Source: Candidatus Parcubacteria bacterium
Lineage (GTDB): Bacteria > Patescibacteriota > Minisyncoccia > Phycocordibacterales > GCA-2747955
Direction: 5' to 3'
DNA: 6,147 nucleotides
Assembly (NCBI GenBank): GCA_027039745.1
Contig: JALUMP010000119.1
Span: forward strand, 1-6,147
The translations under genes were made by a program, and so were the position numbers. Each line of letters begins with the position of its first letter. Positions within the stretch are counted from its first letter, which is position 1. Below are positions 1 to 5,904 of this stretch, piece after piece. Under the pieces are notes generated by a model. That model worked only from the letters and a program-made list of their open reading frames with translations, was not told the DNA's origin and made no database searches.

Positions 1-1
1 T

Positions 2-310
2 ATTGAGTATTATGAATTAAAAGTAGTATATTTTAAAGAAATATTTTTATTTAAGACATCTTGTGATATATCAGAACTTGTTCCTTTTCTTTTAGCTTTT
101 ATGAAAATTATAAATATGGAAAAAGAAATAATAATGCAAAATTTTTTATCATTGTGTTTTCATCAATTGTTGGCAAAAAAAGGATATAATCAAAACAACA
201 CAAAGCTTTCTTCTCTTGAATATTATATTCAGGTGAAGTTTTTATTAGGTGAAATAAAGACTAGGAAAGAATTAAACATTAAAAAAATAAATCAAATATT
301 GGAGAAGTAA
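2..310 (+). CDS. Unknown protein, C-terminal part (5' end outside window)
   Basis: The frame ending in TAA at 308-310 is open back to the left edge of the window with no stop, giving at least 102 residues. The ATG at 101 is therefore probably an internal methionine, and no clear ribosome binding site precedes it. The visible part begins IEYYELKVVYFKEIF and ends KKINQILEK. It is rich in Ile, Lys, Leu and Asn and appears mostly helical, with no motif I recognise. The stop overlaps the start of the GGDEF-EAL gene by one base (TAATG), so the two are probably translationally coupled and in one operon. I cannot assign a function. It could be a regulator or partner of the diguanylate cyclase, but only the gene order suggests this. 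Confidence 0.6.
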   Translation: MEYYELKVVYFKEIFLFKTSCDISELVPFLLAFMKIINMEKEIIMQNFLSLCFHQLLAKKGYNQNNTKLSSLEYYIQVKFLLGEIKTRKELNIKKINQILEK

Positions 311-1740
311 TGAATACATATAAAAGAAATCAAATCATAATATTTTGGCATGGAATAATAACTATTCTTTTTTTATCTTATTTATGTTTTTACTTTTCTC
401 ATGAAAAAATGATTCCTTATATGTTTGCTATTATTATATTACTTGAAATTTCTTTTTTAATATTCTCTTTAAAATCAGAAAAAAGAAATTCTTCAATATA
501 TAAAAAATCTATTACAGACTTTCTTACAGGTGCTTATAATCGTGATTTTTTAGATTCTTTTTTCAAAAAACACGATGTGAATGATTATATATTTGTTATG
601 ATAGATATTGATCATTTTAAAATAGTAAATGATGATTATGGTCATAATATTGGAGATGTCGTATTAAAAAAACTCACCTCTACTATACAATCTTCTATAA
701 GAACAGAAAAAGAAAAAGATTATTTTATAAGACTTGGGGGCGAAGAATTCTTAATAGTATTAAGCAAAAACAATTTTATTGAAGCTTCTAGTGTTATTTC
801 TTTTATCGAAAGGATAAGAAAAATTATAAAAAATATTGAATTTAGAAATGAAAAGAATGAACCATTTAATATTACAGTTAGTTTTGGTGTTAATACGACA
901 TATGATTTTGTCGAATCTGTAGAAAAAGCATTACTCTCTGCTGATATTGCTTTATATAGAGCTAAATTAACAAGAGACTCGGTAGTTTTATTTAATGAGA
1001 AAAAAATGAATAGACCTAAGCTAGAATTAGAAAATATTCTTTCTATGATACAATCTCGTTTCGTTATTTCTTTTTATCAACCAGTCGTTAATCTAAAAAC
1101 TAATGTTGTTAAAAATAATGAAGCTTTCATTCGAATGAAAAATGGAGAAGAGATGTTTTATCCATCAGACTTTTTAAATTCCCTTCAGAAAAATGAAGAT
1201 AAAATTTTAATATTCAAAGACTTGATGGATTATAACTTAGATAGATTATCTGAGAAACCTGGGTTTAAAGTTTCTATCAATATGGAAATAAATGAATTAT
1301 TTATTGATAGTATATTTGAACATCTTCTTCTTATAGCAATAACCCATCAAAATGTTAAAGGTAGAATTACCTTAGAAGTAAAAAATACAGACAATGAAAT
1401 TCTCGATTTCAAAGAATTGTCTAAAAAATTATCAAAATTAAAAGAAAATGGATATATTCTTTCTGTTGACAATTTTTCAATGTCATCATTTGATTTCTTA
1501 TTATTGTCATATTCCGAATTATTTAATGAAGTAAAGATTTCGTCTTTTCTTGTGAAGAGTTTAGCCTCTAGAAGAAATAACACAAGAAACATTATAAAAT
1601 ATATTGTAATGTTTGCAAAAGAACACGACCTCGATGTTGTTGCAACTCAGATTGAATCAGAAAAAGTAAAAAATGAATTAATTGAGCTTGGTGTCATTTA
1701 TGGACAAGGATATTACATTGAAAAACCTGAAGAAATTTAG
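310..1740 (+). CDS. Membrane GGDEF-EAL protein: probable diguanylate cyclase with degenerate EAL domain
   Basis: 476 residues. Two hydrophobic helices (about 8-29 and 34-53) form a hairpin anchor with almost no periplasmic loop and no PAS, HAMP or CACHE sensor. The GGDEF domain spans about 66-230, with DFLTGAYNR (70-78), metal-site MIDIDHF (D99) and active-site GGEEF (143-147). Synthesis of c-di-GMP from two GTP is therefore expected. The inhibitory RxxD site reads KEKD (134-137), so its arginine is replaced. The EAL domain spans about 240-474. YQPVV, EAF (E271), N324, E356, D387, K409 and Q466 are kept, but the DD of loop 6 is DN (N388), the LTE glutamate is N359, and the first Glu of EGVE is T446. 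By eye alignment, metal ligands are lost, so phosphodiesterase activity is unlikely and a binding or regulatory role is more likely. The start overlaps the upstream stop and has GGAG at 301-304. Confidence 0.93.
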   Translation: MNTYKRNQIIIFWHGIITILFLSYLCFYFSHEKMIPYMFAIIILLEISFLIFSLKSEKRNSSIYKKSITDFLTGAYNRDFLDSFFKKHDVNDYIFVMIDIDHFKIVNDDYGHNIGDVVLKKLTSTIQSSIRTEKEKDYFIRLGGEEFLIVLSKNNFIEASSVISFIERIRKIIKNIEFRNEKNEPFNITVSFGVNTTYDFVESVEKALLSADIALYRAKLTRDSVVLFNEKKMNRPKLELENILSMIQSRFVISFYQPVVNLKTNVVKNNEAFIRMKNGEEMFYPSDFLNSLQKNEDKILIFKDLMDYNLDRLSEKPGFKVSINMEINELFIDSIFEHLLLIAITHQNVKGRITLEVKNTDNEILDFKELSKKLSKLKENGYILSVDNFSMSSFDFLLLSYSELFNEVKISSFLVKSLASRRNNTRNIIKYIVMFAKEHDLDVVATQIESEKVKNELIELGVIYGQGYYIEKPEEI

Positions 1741-1742
1741 GT

Positions 1743-1762
1743 TATTTTTTTTAAAAAAAATA
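1743..1762. repeat. Perfect 20-bp A/T palindrome (TA-T8-A8-TA)
   Basis: Eight T (1745-1752) are followed directly by eight A (1753-1760), flanked by TA on each side. It lies just after the GGDEF-EAL stop codon and immediately upstream of a TATAAT box. With no loop it would be a poor RNA hairpin. A bent or UP-element-like upstream promoter region, or a protein-binding site, is more plausible. Confidence 0.6.
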
Positions 1763-1763
1763 G

Positions 1764-1769
1764 TATAAT
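1764..1769 (+). promoter_or_regulatory. Candidate sigma-70 -10 box (TATAAT) for the lipoprotein gene
   Basis: A perfect TATAAT lies 18 bases before the lipoprotein ATG, implying a very short leader that would begin around 1775. No TTGACA is visible. The upstream stretch is T-rich then A-rich, which fits promoters of Campylobacterota, where the -35 element is weak. In such AT-rich DNA a TATAAT can arise by chance, and the gene may also be read from the GGDEF-EAL transcript. Confidence 0.5.
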
Positions 1770-1787
1770 TATAAAAAAGGATAATAA

Positions 1788-2648
1788 ATGTATATTTTAA
1801 AAACAGCATCAATCGCTCTTGTAACTCTTGTTGCTTTTTCTGGTTGTTCAAACCACACCCCTAATGTATTTAAGAATAGTTTAGTACAGTATCAAAATGG
1901 ATTTAGTCCAGAAAAAAGTAAAAGCCTCTTTAATGAAATCTTACAAAGAAGTAAATATGGTTTATATACTGGTTTAAATGATTTTGGAGTTCGAGGTCAT
2001 GTCCTCAATAAACACTTTTATTCTATTGAATATGTAAATAGTGTAATTACAGAAAGAGGGCAAAAACTTTTTAATATTGTTGAATTTAAAATACCTTACA
2101 AAATTGTAAGAACAGAATATATCAATAAAGTTCAATTCGGTACTAAAATCCACATGTCTATTCTTAAAAACGAAATTGATTCTTTAGATAATTTATCTAA
2201 TATACGAAGAGACTTACATCAAATGATTAACACTTCTAAAACAAAATATGTCTATTCTGATAAAATTAATTTTGATCCTAAAAAAGTTATTTTTGGGACA
2301 GCAAGTTATGTTCAAAATGGAAAAATTTCATCTAATGCTTTAGTTTACAATGGATTATATAGTGTAGGGTGTGATTATGAATATGGGTGTAAAACTTTAA
2401 ATAGCAATAAACACTATGTAAAAATCTTCAAAGGAAATAAACATATATATAGGACTGAAAAAACATATTCTTTTGCACCTTCAGGTAATATCTTCTATCA
2501 ATCGATTGATGTGATTACTCCTAAGCATAAACACTTTCATGTTGTTCAAGCAATAACTGATGATCGATATGATTTTATTCATATGGGTAATAAAATTTAT
2601 TTGTTTCAAATGGAAGATGGCAAATGGATAGTTAAAAATAGAAAATAA
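1788..2648 (+). CDS. Putative lipoprotein of unknown family
   Basis: 286 residues. The N-terminus is a lipoprotein signal: a short start with Lys5, a hydrophobic stretch of about 7-18, and a lipobox-like FSGC with Cys20 as the predicted lipidated residue, followed by SNHTPN. No Asp at +2 is seen, so outer-membrane sorting is possible. The mature part mixes short beta-like segments with a helical stretch around 125-150. It contains a close Cys pair (C195 and C201, in GCDYEYGC) that could form a disulfide in the periplasm. The C-terminal part (about 210-286) is rich in aromatic residues and His. I recognise no family. The start is supported by AAGGA at 1777-1781, six bases before ATG. It is followed after 22 bases by the PIN-PhoH gene, probably in the same transcript. 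Confidence 0.85.
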   Translation: MYILKTASIALVTLVAFSGCSNHTPNVFKNSLVQYQNGFSPEKSKSLFNEILQRSKYGLYTGLNDFGVRGHVLNKHFYSIEYVNSVITERGQKLFNIVEFKIPYKIVRTEYINKVQFGTKIHMSILKNEIDSLDNLSNIRRDLHQMINTSKTKYVYSDKINFDPKKVIFGTASYVQNGKISSNALVYNGLYSVGCDYEYGCKTLNSNKHYVKIFKGNKHIYRTEKTYSFAPSGNIFYQSIDVITPKHKHFHVVQAITDDRYDFIHMGNKIYLFQMEDGKWIVKNRK

Positions 2649-2657
2649 AACAAGAAC

Positions 2658-2663
2658 AAAGGA
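2658..2663 (+). promoter_or_regulatory. Ribosome binding site deciding the PIN-PhoH start
   Basis: AAAGGA lies seven bases before the ATG at 2671. The later in-frame ATG pair (codons 20 and 21) directly before the PIN motif DTSAVIDDP has only A/T-rich sequence upstream. The start that keeps the Lys/Gln-rich N-terminal extension is therefore preferred. Confidence 0.7.
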
Positions 2664-2670
2664 ATTTATA

Positions 2671-4212
2671 ATGCAAAGACAAAAAAAACAAAAAAATAAA
2701 ATTGCGAAAAATGAAAGAAAAATATATATGATGGATACTTCTGCAGTAATTGATGATCCTGAAAATATTATTCGTTTATGCGATAATGGTGCCAACCTTG
2801 TTTTTATAAACAATGTTGTTTATGGGGAGCTTAATAATCTTAAAAAAACAGGAGATGGCAATGCTTGCTTTCAATCTAGGGAATTCTTTAGATCCTCTTC
2901 TCGCAAAAGAATCAACATTCCTTTTGAGGAAATATTTAATGGAATAAGCAATCATAGAAGAAAAAGTATTAGCAAGAAAGATTCTATTGTAGAATTTGAT
3001 TTTTCTTTCAATGATCAGACTGTTAGCCTATACTCTATTATTAGAAATAATTTTAGAGCTATTAACGAAAAATCTGTCAGTATGGGGAGTGAAATAAATG
3101 ATTTATGCATTTCTGAAATTGCATTGGATTATGGAATGATATTAATTTCAACAGATAATGCATTAAATCTTTATCATGATGTTTCTGGTGGTCTAAGTGA
3201 AATTGTTAAAAACGATAGTTTTAAATCTGCTAATGAACAAAAATTTATGTTTGAAATTAAAACTCCACCTAAATCCTTAGAAAGAGATAATAATAACAAG
3301 ATAAAAGGTGATTTATTGAAAGCTGTCTTATCTGTTGACAAAAATTTTACAGATTTTACTCAATTTAAATTTATAGAGATGGCAAAGAGACAGGAAAGCG
3401 GTCAGGTTATTGAGTATGAATCTGGTAGAGTTGAGTTTGGGATTAAGGTTGGGAATGAAATTGAACTTATCGATTTTGATAGAGAAACTGGTATTATGAA
3501 AGATTCTCCTCTTTCTTGGAGAAAGCGAGAACAAGCAATATATTATTATATCTTAACTCATCCTAAAAATAAAGTTACAGCTGTATCTGGTTCTACTGGC
3601 TCTGGAAAAACCTTAGTTGCTTTGTTGGCTGGAATAAAAATGGTTAATGATGGGACTGTTGATGGTATTATATATACTAGAAATACTGTCACATCAAATG
3701 ATAAGCAATCTGAACTTGGTTTCAGAAAAGGAGGGGAGGACACCAAGCTTGATCCTTTTATGTCTCCTCTTTATTCTGCTATTAATACCATTGTAGATGG
3801 AATGAAAGAAAACCCAAAAACTGCATACATTGCCAATTCTAAATATCAAGAAAGTAATAACCATTTTGATAAACAAGACAGCACTACGATATTCATGAAA
3901 GAATATAACATTCAAGTTGTTGATATAGCTCATTTGAGAGGTGTATCAATTGACAATAAGCTCATTATTGTCGATGAAGGGCAAAACCTTTCCAGCTCAG
4001 GATTAAAGCTTGTAGGGACTCGCTCTGGTCAAGATAGTAGATTTTTAATTATGGGTGATGGGGGTCAAATAGATCATCCTTTTTTAACAGAACATCGAAA
4101 CAGTTTAGCAAAAATGACCAGTATTGCAACATCCGATTCTTTTGTTGCAGGAGTAAAACTTGTGCACACTGTTCGTTCTGAGGTTGCGGAATGGTTTGAT
4201 AAAAATCTTTAA
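2671..4212 (+). CDS. PIN-PhoH family protein (PIN RNase domain fused to PhoH ATPase)
   Basis: 513 residues, cytoplasmic. The N-terminus is a basic tail (2-17), then a PIN domain (about 17-180) with the four expected acidic residues: D22 in MDTSAVIDDP, E53 in YGELNNL, D144 and D162 in STDNAL. A linker of about 100 residues leads to the PhoH ATPase (about 280-513). This holds Walker A GSTGSGKT (307-314), a GF-KGG segment near 350-355, HLRGVSI (421-427), Walker B LIIVDEGQN (431-439), and MGDGGQID (461-468), typical of PhoH. Family members with this order (YlaK/PhoH2 type) are reported to couple RNA unwinding and cleavage. It differs from the common consensus: DEGQ instead of DEAQ, RN (337-338) instead of RP, and GSTGSGKT instead of GxAGTGKT. 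The lipoprotein gene ends 22 bases upstream. The RNA substrate is unknown. Confidence 0.93.
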   Translation: MQRQKKQKNKIAKNERKIYMMDTSAVIDDPENIIRLCDNGANLVFINNVVYGELNNLKKTGDGNACFQSREFFRSSSRKRINIPFEEIFNGISNHRRKSISKKDSIVEFDFSFNDQTVSLYSIIRNNFRAINEKSVSMGSEINDLCISEIALDYGMILISTDNALNLYHDVSGGLSEIVKNDSFKSANEQKFMFEIKTPPKSLERDNNNKIKGDLLKAVLSVDKNFTDFTQFKFIEMAKRQESGQVIEYESGRVEFGIKVGNEIELIDFDRETGIMKDSPLSWRKREQAIYYYILTHPKNKVTAVSGSTGSGKTLVALLAGIKMVNDGTVDGIIYTRNTVTSNDKQSELGFRKGGEDTKLDPFMSPLYSAINTIVDGMKENPKTAYIANSKYQESNNHFDKQDSTTIFMKEYNIQVVDIAHLRGVSIDNKLIIVDEGQNLSSSGLKLVGTRSGQDSRFLIMGDGGQIDHPFLTEHRNSLAKMTSIATSDSFVAGVKLVHTVRSEVAEWFDKNL

Positions 4213-4234
4213 TATTTTATCTTTCTTTTTTGTG

Positions 4235-4251
4235 TAGTCCCAAAGGGACTA
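4235..4251. terminator. Hairpin between convergent genes, possible bidirectional terminator
   Basis: A perfect 7-bp stem, TAGTCCC (4235-4241) and GGGACTA (4245-4251), encloses an AAA loop. It sits 22 bases after the PIN-PhoH stop. It also includes the TAG stop of the primase gene on the other strand (4249-4251). Neither strand has a clean U-tract after the stem: the + strand continues TATGAATTTTG and the - strand continues CACAAAAAAG. Termination is likely but not of textbook form, and the stem may instead protect 3' ends. Confidence 0.6.
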
Positions 4252-5430
4252 TATGAATTTTGAAAAAACCTCTTTTGTTCTTTCAATTCCAAAATCACCA
4301 ACAAAATCTGTAAAATCATAACCTTTTTTTCTTGGATAATTATCCTTAATTATTGATGTTAATTTCATTTCTTTTGTGTATTTGTAAACTTTTTCTTGGA
4401 TATTTGGATCAAGTTTCGAAGTTAATCTTTTTTCTATTTCATCTTTAAAGATATCCAATGCTTTGTCTTTCGATAAAGAAGACCACCAAAAAAACTTCAT
4501 TCCAATTTTATCTTTTTCATCAGCTTCTACATTATAATCTTTAATTTCTAAAAACCATCTAGCAATTGCTGTTGCACCGGCAGCATCATTATCAACAATA
4601 AAATGTATATTTTTACCTTTTAATTGAGGTAAAAAAGATTTTATTCTGATTGAAGCAGAACCACCTGTTACGCTTTGAATATCTAAGGCTTGAGAGTGTA
4701 CATAATCGCTATCTCCCTCAACCCAAAGAATATTTTTATCATACTGTTCAATGAAATCTTCACCAGATAGTGCGGGTTTTCCACCCTTTCTTTTTATTGC
4801 TTTTAGACCAGAGCTTCTATTATAGGCAACAAAATTAAAAACTTTTTTATCCTTATCGTATAGCGGAACAAATGCTCTCTTATCAATAAAAGAAAAACCA
4901 TTTTTTGTTGTAACTTCTTCTATATATAGCGAAATGTTTAATTTTTCTATAACATAAGAAGTTAATTGTTTACTTAAATTTCTACAAAGACCTTTAGTAA
5001 TTGAATTAAATAATTGCTCATTTTCTTCTTTATTTTTCGAATATTGATTTAAAATATCTTCAGATAATTCTGGCAAATATTCTTTTTGAATTTCTTCATA
5101 ATTACTTATTCCTGAATAATTGCCTGTTCTCGGCATATTTAATAAATCTTCCGCTTTTCTACAAGCTTGTTTAAAACCCTCTGTATCGGAACCTAAACTG
5201 TTTGCATTTATTATCAAATCAATTATGTTTCCAGATTTTCCCGTACCATAATCATAATACCAACCATTGTTTACAATACAAGATGGAGTTGTTTCATTTC
5301 TTATGGAAAATTTTCCATTCTTCCATAGGTCTATTCCTAAAACATTGGAATTTTCCATTAAAAAAGATTTAAAATCTTCTTTACTTAAAAATCTTGTTTC
5401 GAAATCTTTTCTTTGAGGTAATTTACCCAT
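4249..5430 (-). CDS. Toprim primase-like protein lacking the zinc-finger cysteines
   Basis: 393 residues, probably making RNA primers for DNA replication. The N-terminal part (about 37-75: GKFSIRNETTPSCIV, then WYYDYGTGKSGNIIDLI) follows the outline of the CHC2 primase finger (small residues, TPS, an aromatic run, G-x-x-G, hydrophobic Asp-Leu-Ile). It has one Cys (C51) and none of the other zinc ligands. A middle region (about 115-230) precedes a Toprim domain with WVEGDSD (E238) and IVDNDAAG (D280, D282), the acidic triad for metal binding. GYDFTDFV (370-377) resembles the closing D-x-x-D-hydrophobic motif of primases. There is no helicase domain and it is shorter than DnaG, pointing to a plasmid or phage-type primase. 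The start is supported by AAGGAGAGG at 5433-5441. The upstream gene ends 22 bases before it. A non-priming Toprim nuclease is the alternative. Confidence 0.82.
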   Translation of the reverse strand: MGKLPQRKDFETRFLSKEDFKSFLMENSNVLGIDLWKNGKFSIRNETTPSCIVNNGWYYDYGTGKSGNIIDLIINANSLGSDTEGFKQACRKAEDLLNMPRTGNYSGISNYEEIQKEYLPELSEDILNQYSKNKEENEQLFNSITKGLCRNLSKQLTSYVIEKLNISLYIEEVTTKNGFSFIDKRAFVPLYDKDKKVFNFVAYNRSSGLKAIKRKGGKPALSGEDFIEQYDKNILWVEGDSDYVHSQALDIQSVTGGSASIRIKSFLPQLKGKNIHFIVDNDAAGATAIARWFLEIKDYNVEADEKDKIGMKFFWWSSLSKDKALDIFKDEIEKRLTSKLDPNIQEKVYKYTKEMKLTSIIKDNYPRKKGYDFTDFVGDFGIERTKEVFSKFI

Positions 5431-5432
5431 AA

Positions 5433-5441
5433 CCTCTCCTT
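5433..5441 (-). promoter_or_regulatory. Strong ribosome binding site of the primase gene
   Basis: AAGGAGAGG on the - strand, with AGGAG five bases before the ATG (5430-5428). It fixes the start and argues that the primase is initiated independently of the 104-residue gene. The primase frame is open only 12 codons further upstream and has no other ATG, GTG or TTG there. Confidence 0.8.
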
Positions 5442-5452
5442 GTTTGAATTTT

Positions 5453-5767
5453 TTATGACTTTTTTTTCATTCCTCTTGTTTCATAATCAAAACCATTAAT
5501 TATGATAACAAGTTCTTCCATATTTCTTGCTCCTTTTGGACACAAGGATTTGTCATTTAATTCACCTGTTAGCATTTTAACACTCCATCCATCATCTTTT
5601 TTTACAATTTGATAATTTTGATTTAATTTTAAATTTAAAACAAAACCTGTTTCAATTTGTTTCTCTTTCTTCGGTTTTAAATACTTTAAAACTGAAAACA
5701 ATTTGTTATTTTCAATTTCACCTTTTTTTACTATGTCTAGCATTTCTGCTTGTGTCATTTTTGCCAT
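5453..5767 (-). CDS. Small protein of unknown function between ssb and primase
   Basis: 104 residues, soluble, no signal peptide. A helical N-terminus (MAKMTQAEMLDIVKKG) is followed by a Lys-rich segment (KPKKEKQ, 31-37). A probable beta-rich part comes next (GFVLNLKLNQNYQIVKKDDGWSVKML, residues 41-66), and then a helix (about 79-91). It ends with RGMKKKS. The single Cys is C76. I do not recognise the family. Its position between ssb and the primase gene, 22 bases before the latter, suggests a replication accessory role such as a primase partner or ssDNA-related factor, but this is inferred from context. The ATG at 5767-5765 has AAGGAG (5775-5780) seven bases upstream; the Met at codon 4 is less well placed. 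An A8 tract lies just before the stop codon. Confidence 0.8.
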   Translation of the reverse strand: MAKMTQAEMLDIVKKGEIENNKLFSVLKYLKPKKEKQIETGFVLNLKLNQNYQIVKKDDGWSVKMLTGELNDKSLCPKGARNMEELVIIINGFDYETRGMKKKS

Positions 5768-5774
5768 TATATTT

Positions 5775-5780
5775 CTCCTT
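5775..5780 (-). promoter_or_regulatory. Ribosome binding site of the 104-residue gene
   Basis: AAGGAG on the - strand, seven bases before the ATG at 5767-5765. It favours that start over the in-frame ATG three codons later. Confidence 0.75.
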
Positions 5781-5804
5781 ACACTATTGATACCTTGTTG
5801 AATT

Positions 5805-5823
5805 TTTGCTTTAAAAAAGCAAA
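5805..5823 (-). promoter_or_regulatory. Stem-loop in the leader of the small-protein/primase operon
   Basis: An 8-bp perfect inverted repeat, TTTGCTTT (5805-5812) and AAAGCAAA (5816-5823), with a 3-base loop. On the - strand it falls between the candidate -10 box and the ribosome binding site, and no T-run follows it. It is more likely a 5' leader structure or an operator than a terminator. The stem is weak, being mostly A-T pairs. Confidence 0.4.
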
Positions 5824-5838
5824 GGTATAATACTTTTT

Positions 5839-5844
5839 ATTATA
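5839..5844 (-). promoter_or_regulatory. Candidate -10 box (TATAAT) for the small-protein/primase operon
   Basis: On the - strand the sequence reads GTTTATAATAA, with TATAAT at 5844-5839. It is placed after the ssb-end hairpin and about 70 bases before the 104-residue gene. No clear -35 box is present and the upstream stretch is A-rich. Nearby at 5825-5833 the sequence GTATAATAC has GTAT/ATAC inverted arms and also gives a TATAAT on the + strand, so the exact start and direction are uncertain. Confidence 0.4.
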
Positions 5845-5878
5845 AACTTTATTTGTTTTATTTTTTTTGTGAATTATT

Positions 5879-5904
5879 AAAGATACCCAAAAAGGGTAAT
5901 CTTT
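5879..5904 (-). terminator. Hairpin directly after the ssb stop codon
   Basis: On the + strand AAAGATACCC (5879-5888), a loop of five A, and GGGTAATCTTT (5894-5904) form a stem with one bulged base. On the - strand it begins right after the ssb TAG (5907-5905) and the loop is five T. The sequence after it is AATAATTCAC, so the U-tract is only the TTT of the stem. It is probably a weak intrinsic terminator or processing site allowing read-through into the downstream genes. Confidence 0.55.

Noticed and set aside
101..310. Complete 69-residue gene starting at the ATG at 101
   Set aside because: The frame is open to the window edge and no ribosome binding site precedes the ATG, so it is treated as the end of a longer gene.
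1347..1592. 81-codon frame on the - strand inside the EAL region
   Set aside because: It is fully antisense to a well-supported domain, with no recognisable motif or ribosome binding site.
1745..1760. T8A8 as an intrinsic terminator of the GGDEF-EAL gene
   Set aside because: It has no loop and only A-T pairs, and A's instead of U's form the 3' arm with no U-tract after it.
2481..2813. 110-codon hydrophobic frame on the - strand
   Set aside because: It lies antisense across the lipoprotein end and PIN-PhoH start, has no convincing ribosome binding site, and its hydrophobicity reflects antisense of Lys/Asn-rich codons.
3328..3933. Three short frames on the - strand (3328-3534, 3558-3746, 3694-3933)
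   Set aside because: All are antisense to the PIN-PhoH linker and ATPase core, overlap one another, and show no independent coding signal.
5826..5831. TATAAT on the + strand as a gene promoter
   Set aside because: No + strand gene follows in the window. Kept only as a possible antisense or operator signal.
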